Shown here: one piece after another, positions 60,457 through 64,000 of the stretch
How the letters are laid out: every line of letters starts with the position of its first letter
How positions within the stretch are numbered: position 1 is the first letter of the stretch
Origin: an uncultured Oscillospiraceae bacterium
GTDB taxonomy: Bacteria > Bacillota > Clostridia > Oscillospirales > Oscillospiraceae
DNA: 64,000 nucleotides
Direction of reading: 5' to 3'
NCBI GenBank assembly: GCA_934591815.1
Contig: CAKTPV010000002.1
Location: forward strand, 1 to 64,000
Program-made: the position numbers and the translations under genes
Notes under the pieces: generated by a model
Told to the model about the DNA's origin: nothing
What the model saw: only the letters and a program-made list of their open reading frames with translations
The model's database searches: none

Positions 60457-61113
60457 TTATACCTCCCTGCACAGCCGGCGGTCACGCCGCTTGCCGATGA
60501 TGTTGTACACCACAAAGTTGCAGGCAAAGCCCAGCACCAGTCCCGCCAGCACGTCGATAATGGCGTGCTGCTTGATGAACATGGTGGAGGCGATGACCGC
60601 CAGACCATAAAGCCCGGTGCCCCAGCGCCACGTCCACTTCTTCAGCCGCTTGGAATGCCAGATGGCGAACCATGCGTCAATGACGCCCACCACATGGACG
60701 CTGGGGAACACGTTGGTGTTGGTGTCCAGCGAGTAGGTGTACGCCACCAGATCGCAGAAGATGTTGTCCCGGGGCATCACGGCAGGCCGCAGATCCTGTC
60801 CGTTGGGGATCAGCACGCAGATCAGGGTGCTGATGAGGAACGTCGCCATGATGCTCCACATATACCGGCGGAAGCCCTCGCCATCGTAGAGGATCAGGTG
60901 GAGACCCAACACAAACAGCAGCGGGCTCCAGCTGGCGTAGATCGGGGCAAATCCCTCCAGAAACGGGATCTTGTAGTCGATGGGCAGCTGGGTGGCCCAG
61001 TAGTTATCGGTGATGAAATGCTCGATGGTGAAGAACAGCGCCAGATACACCGGCAGGAACAGCCCCCACCAGACATACGGACGGTCGTGGATGAATTCTT
61101 TGATACGCTGCAT
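60457..61113 (-). CDS. PAP2-family membrane phosphatase
   Basis: A 218-residue protein with about six membrane helices. The PAP2 catalytic pieces are present: an arginine in GQDLRP, FPSVH (the PSGH position) and a later histidine and aspartate in KQHAIIDVLAG. The variant PSVH resembles the subgroup that includes inositol phosphotransferase-like enzymes. Likely acts on a lipid phosphate such as undecaprenyl or phosphatidyl head groups; the substrate is not known. GGAGGT precedes the ATG. Confidence 0.85.
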   Translation of the reverse strand: MQRIKEFIHDRPYVWWGLFLPVYLALFFTIEHFITDNYWATQLPIDYKIPFLEGFAPIYASWSPLLFVLGLHLILYDGEGFRRYMWSIMATFLISTLICVLIPNGQDLRPAVMPRDNIFCDLVAYTYSLDTNTNVFPSVHVVGVIDAWFAIWHSKRLKKWTWRWGTGLYGLAVIASTMFIKQHAIIDVLAGLVLGFACNFVVYNIIGKRRDRRLCREV

Positions 61114-61149
61114 AACTACCTCCGTTGATCTCTGAAAAGAATATCCTGC

Positions 61150-61178
61150 ATTGTAGCAAACGTCCCCGCCGGGAACAA
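61150..61178 (-). promoter_or_regulatory. PAP2-crp operon promoter
   Basis: Minus-strand TTGTTC (61173-61178), 17-base spacer, TACAAT (61150-61155) with an upstream TGC giving an extended -10. Confidence 0.75.
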
Positions 61179-61186
61179 GTACTTTG

Positions 61187-61212
61187 TTGTAATTGTCACA
61201 ATAATTTTACAA
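61187..61212. promoter_or_regulatory. palindrome between the divergent PAP2-crp and trigger-factor-like genes
   Basis: Nested dyads: outer arms TTGTAA (61187-61192) and TTACAA (61207-61212), and an inner perfect palindrome ATTGTCACAAT (61192-61202). It lies just upstream of the PAP2 promoter, a fair candidate for the site of the Crp-like regulator encoded in that operon (inference). Confidence 0.45.
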
Positions 61213-61244
61213 CTCAGGCATTTCACCGGAAGTGTGTGACAGGC

Positions 61245-61273
61245 TTGCTATCCGCGCGGCGGTATAGTATACT
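61245..61273 (+). promoter_or_regulatory. promoter of the trigger-factor-like gene
   Basis: TTGCTA (61245-61250), 17-base spacer, TATACT (61268-61273). Confidence 0.7.
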
Positions 61274-61321
61274 TATCGCAATATACTGGCAGTTTGTGCC
61301 GAAATAAGGAGGAACTCCCCC

Positions 61322-62578
61322 ATGGAGATCAAAAAGCGTGAAGACATTCCGGAAAACCGTCAGGTGCGCCTGACGGTGGCCGTGGACCGCGGCACATGGC
61401 AGGAGGCGCTGATGCACTGCTACAACGGCATCAAGGCCCTGTGTCCCGTGGAGGGTGAGCCTACCCGCGAGAAGATCGAGGCTGTCTACGGCAGCGACTT
61501 CCTCTATCAGGAGGCCGTGAACGAGACTTATCCGCAGGCGCTGGTGGAAGCCATCGGCCGGGAGGATATCGCCATCGCCGGCACCCCCACCCTGACGGTG
61601 GAGGAGATCGGTCCCGACGGGTATGTTTTTACCGCCCTCATCGATCTGTACCCCGAGGTGAAGCTGGGGCAGTACAAGGGACTCAGCGCCGTGTACCCCC
61701 AGGCCGAGCTGTCCGAGGAGGACACCCAGACCGCGCTGGAGGAGTACGCCCGCGCCCATCTGGATGTGGCGCACCCCGACCGCGCCGCCATGGGCGACGA
61801 GGTGGTGCTGGACTTCGAGGGCTTCGTGGACGGCGTGGCCTTCGAGGGCGGCAAGGGCGAGAGCTATCCCCTGCTGCTGGGCAGCGGCTACTTCATCCCC
61901 GGCTTTGAGGAGCAGGTGGCAGGTGCCTGTGTGGACGAGGAGCGGGATGTACACGTCACCTTCCCCACCGCCTACACGCCGGAGTTGGCCGGTAAGGACG
62001 CCACATTCCGCATCAAGGTACACGAGATCACCCGCCGTTCCATGCCCACGCTGGACGACGCGTTTGCCAAGGCGCAGGGCTTTGAGGATCTGTCCCAGCT
62101 GCGCCGCGCCGTGATGGAGCAGGCGGTGGCGAAGAAGCAGACGGAGGCCGCCGAGCAGTTCGCCAACGACCTGATCGCGCAGGTGCTGGACGGCATGGAG
62201 GTGCAGCTGCCCGACGCCATGGTGGAAAACCAGCTGGACGGTCTGATCCAGGAGCTGCGCGGCCACCTGCAAAGCCAGAACGTGGAGCTGGAGCAGTATC
62301 TGGAGGCCAGCGGCGCCTCCATGGAGGAGCTGCGCGCCCACGCCCGGGAGCAGGCTGTCTCCGCCGCCCGCTTTGAGCTGGCTATGACGGAGATCGCCCG
62401 TCTGGAGGGCATCGATGTGACCGACGCGGAGGTGGAGCAGAAGTACAGTGAGCTGTCCGCCCAGTACCAGCTCTCCGCCGATCTGCTGCGCCAGCAGCTG
62501 CCGCCCATGCGTCTGCGCCACGACCTGAAGCTTGCCCGCGCGCAGGCCGTCATCGTGGACACCGCCCGCCGCAAATAA
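61322..62578 (+). CDS. trigger-factor-like peptidyl-prolyl isomerase
   Basis: A 418-residue protein with the trigger factor layout: an N-terminal domain, an FKBP-like isomerase domain (about 155-240, with GDEVVLDFEGFVDG and FIPGFEEQVAG), and a helical C-terminal chaperone domain. The N-terminal domain lacks the ribosome-docking signature GFRxGxxP; at that place the text is LCPVEGEP. It is therefore probably a second, specialised trigger factor paralogue and not the main ribosome-bound one. ATG at 61322 follows AAGGAGGAA. It is followed by a terminator, so it is monocistronic, not with clpP/clpX. Confidence 0.85.
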   Translation: MEIKKREDIPENRQVRLTVAVDRGTWQEALMHCYNGIKALCPVEGEPTREKIEAVYGSDFLYQEAVNETYPQALVEAIGREDIAIAGTPTLTVEEIGPDGYVFTALIDLYPEVKLGQYKGLSAVYPQAELSEEDTQTALEEYARAHLDVAHPDRAAMGDEVVLDFEGFVDGVAFEGGKGESYPLLLGSGYFIPGFEEQVAGACVDEERDVHVTFPTAYTPELAGKDATFRIKVHEITRRSMPTLDDAFAKAQGFEDLSQLRRAVMEQAVAKKQTEAAEQFANDLIAQVLDGMEVQLPDAMVENQLDGLIQELRGHLQSQNVELEQYLEASGASMEELRAHAREQAVSAARFELAMTEIARLEGIDVTDAEVEQKYSELSAQYQLSADLLRQQLPPMRLRHDLKLARAQAVIVDTARRK

Positions 62579-62592
62579 GCTGACCTATACAG

Positions 62593-62634
62593 AAAAAGGG
62601 GGCCACAGGCTGTACAGCCCGTGGCTCCCTTTTT
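62593..62634. terminator. bidirectional terminator after the trigger-factor-like gene
   Basis: AAAAAGGG-G-GCCAC (62593-62606) pairs with GTGGC-T-CCCTTTTT (62621-62634), with A- and T-runs at the ends, serving both converging genes. Confidence 0.88.
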
Positions 62635-62644
62635 CATATGTCGT

Positions 62645-64000
62645 TTACGACGCCCGGTTCACCGCGCCGAAGTACCAGCCGCCCAGTCCGTCGGACACGG
62701 TGCCCAGCACCTTGTCCCGGATCACATAGGGTCTTGTCCGGCTGTACAGCGGAATGATGTTGCTGTTTTCCAGCAGCAGCTGCTCCGCGTCCTTCAGATA
62801 GGCGTCCCGCACCTCCGGCGAGGTGCTGCCCGCCGCGATCTGCATCAGAATGTCGTAGGCGTTGAGGTACTGCATCCCGTAGTTCCGCATATCGCTGCTG
62901 CGCCACGGGTCCAGATACGCCGACGCATCGTTGTAGGAGGCGGTCATCTCCATCAGCGCCAGCACAAATTCGCCGCTGCTCAGCCGCGCCTTCATCTCAC
63001 TGCGCTCCACGCCCTTTAGCTGTACCTTGATACCCAGCTTGCTCTCCCACGCCTTCTGGAGCTGCTGGGCCACCTGCGCCAGCGCCGAATCGTTGTCGTA
63101 CAGCAGCGACACCGTATCCAGCGCGCTCAGCGTCGTGGCGTTGGTAAAGCCCGCCTGCCGCAGCAGCGCCAGCGCTCCCTGACACCGCTCCTCATACGTC
63201 GCCGGGTCGTTATCGATCAGCGGGCCGTTGACCGTGCGGAAGTCCTCCCCCGCATCGGTGCGGATACCGTAAGGCACCAAGCCCTCCGCCCCATGGCAGT
63301 CCTGTCCCATGGTCTGCGCCGCCGCCTCCCGGTCGATGACCAGACTCAGCGCCCGCCGCAGCTCCGGATGTCCCATACTGGTGGCCATCTGGTTCACCAG
63401 CAGGATGCCCACGGTGGGGTCGCCCTCCCGCGGGGCGTCCTCCCCGCCGGCGCCGATGACGATATCCGCCTTACCGGCGTTGGCCTCCGCCTCCTCGCGG
63501 CTTTGCAGCATCAGGTCGATGCGATCCTGTCCCAGACGCTTCGCATCGTAGTAGGCCGGCCGTATCCGCAGCGTCAGGCGCGCCGCATCGCTCCATGCGC
63601 CGGTGCGCTCATAGGGGCCGTTGCCCGCAAACCACAGGCTGTTGCTGGCCCAATCATCGTGGGCTGTGACCGCCTTCTCCTGCACCGGCATGGTGGCTGT
63701 CGCCGTGCAGACGCTGTCGATAAAGTAGGAGCAGCAGCCGTTGAGCGTCACCACCAGCGTGTGGTCGTCCGGCGCCGTCACTGCCAGCGCCGACGTGTCG
63801 CCCAGTATCGCCTTCTCGTACCCCGCCACCATGGACAGGGCGTCCGCGTTGGGGCTGTCCGTCTCCGGATCCACCAGCCGCCGCCACGCATACACGAAGT
63901 CGTGGGCGGTCACGGCGCTGCCGTCCGTCCACTTGGCGTCCGTCCGAAGCTGGAACGTATAGGTCACAGAGCCGTCCGCCGCCGTCTCCTGCGTGTAGCT
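62645..64000 (-). CDS. oligopeptide ABC transporter substrate-binding protein, 5' part missing
   Basis: The C-terminal 451 residues of a family 5 solute-binding protein (OppA/DppA/MppA type), open at the right edge of the window. Typical text is FQLRTDAKWTDGSAVTAHDFVYAWRR near the first visible part, FAGNGPY, and ARRALSLVIDRE-like segments (here LRRALSLVIDREA). The frame continues upstream of 63967 without a stop to the end of the window, so the GTG at 63967 is not the start. Ligand class is peptide or a related small solute. Confidence 0.9.
   Translation of the reverse strand, partial: SYTQETAADGSVTYTFQLRTDAKWTDGSAVTAHDFVYAWRRLVDPETDSPNADALSMVAGYEKAILGDTSALAVTAPDDHTLVVTLNGCCSYFIDSVCTATATMPVQEKAVTAHDDWASNSLWFAGNGPYERTGAWSDAARLTLRIRPAYYDAKRLGQDRIDLMLQSREEAEANAGKADIVIGAGGEDAPREGDPTVGILLVNQMATSMGHPELRRALSLVIDREAAAQTMGQDCHGAEGLVPYGIRTDAGEDFRTVNGPLIDNDPATYEERCQGALALLRQAGFTNATTLSALDTVSLLYDNDSALAQVAQQLQKAWESKLGIKVQLKGVERSEMKARLSSGEFVLALMEMTASYNDASAYLDPWRSSDMRNYGMQYLNAYDILMQIAAGSTSPEVRDAYLKDAEQLLLENSNIIPLYSRTRPYVIRDKVLGTVSDGLGGWYFGAVNRAS

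Noticed and set aside
1..64000. CRISPR arrays, tRNA or rRNA genes, insertion sequences, phage genes
   Set aside because: I read both strands for regular repeats, tRNA-like cloverleaf ends and transposase or integrase motifs and found none.

Overview
The window looks like a chromosomal segment of a spore-forming, anaerobic, GC-rich Firmicute of the Oscillospiraceae type (gut Clostridia). The evidence is: Spo0A, SpoVAD and SpoVAE genes; a division and cell-wall (dcw) cluster with a MurE of the meso-diaminopimelate type; a class III (anaerobic) ribonucleotide reductase; an electron-bifurcating NfnAB pair; and a Galactose/MglBAC plus Leloir set of Firmicutes type. Coding density is high and almost every intergenic space carries recognisable promoters or intrinsic terminators. 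I saw no tRNA, rRNA, CRISPR array, insertion sequence or phage gene. The species is inference.

Layout, left to right. 1-5.3 kb: the start of a divergent zinc-ribbon gene, spoVAD-spoVAE, then csoR-copA under a copper-responsive promoter, then spo0A on the other strand. 5.6-10.5 kb: a co-directional run of HAD phosphatase, MFS transporter, glycerophosphodiesterase, rsmD, coaD and a coiled-coil protein. 10.7-24.1 kb: the dcw cluster mraZ-rsmH-ftsL-ftsI-murE-mraY-ftsW-murG-murA-ftsQ-ftsZ, which lacks murF and murD and is interrupted between ftsW and murG by about 600 bases packed with palindromes. 24.2-29.9 kb: a pyrimidine operon pyrC-K-D-F-E-B-I. 30.0-44.3 kb, minus strand: mglB-mglA-mglC, then a YesN/YesM-like two-component system with two extra sugar-binding proteins, then galK-galT-galE-galM. 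Together these form a sensing, import and catabolism unit for galactose. 44.5-49.7 kb: thioredoxin reductase, a redox module (48-residue CXXC protein, membrane polyferredoxin, TlpA-like lipoprotein) and a divergent OmpR-type two-component system. 49.8-54.8 kb: a nucleoside-sugar-type epimerase, a structured non-coding RNA candidate of about 370 nucleotides, and nrdG-nrdD with NrdR boxes. 54.8-64 kb: MscS channel with a small membrane protein, HdeD-like protein, TetR regulator, nfnA-nfnB, Crp-like regulator with PAP2 phosphatase, a divergent trigger-factor-like protein, and the truncated end of an oligopeptide-binding protein gene.

The most interesting item is the RNA candidate at 50979-51352 on the minus strand. 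It has its own extended -10 promoter, nested long-range pairings that close into one consistent fold, and a terminator with a run of seven U residues. I could not match it to RNase P, tmRNA, SRP or 6S RNA by sequence signatures. Other notable items are a probable internal start inside copA that would release a free CopZ-like chaperone, an NrdD fused to a glutaredoxin-like domain, a trigger-factor-like protein without the ribosome-docking motif, a Spo0A lacking one residue of the receiver acidic pocket, and the palindrome mosaic inside the dcw cluster.
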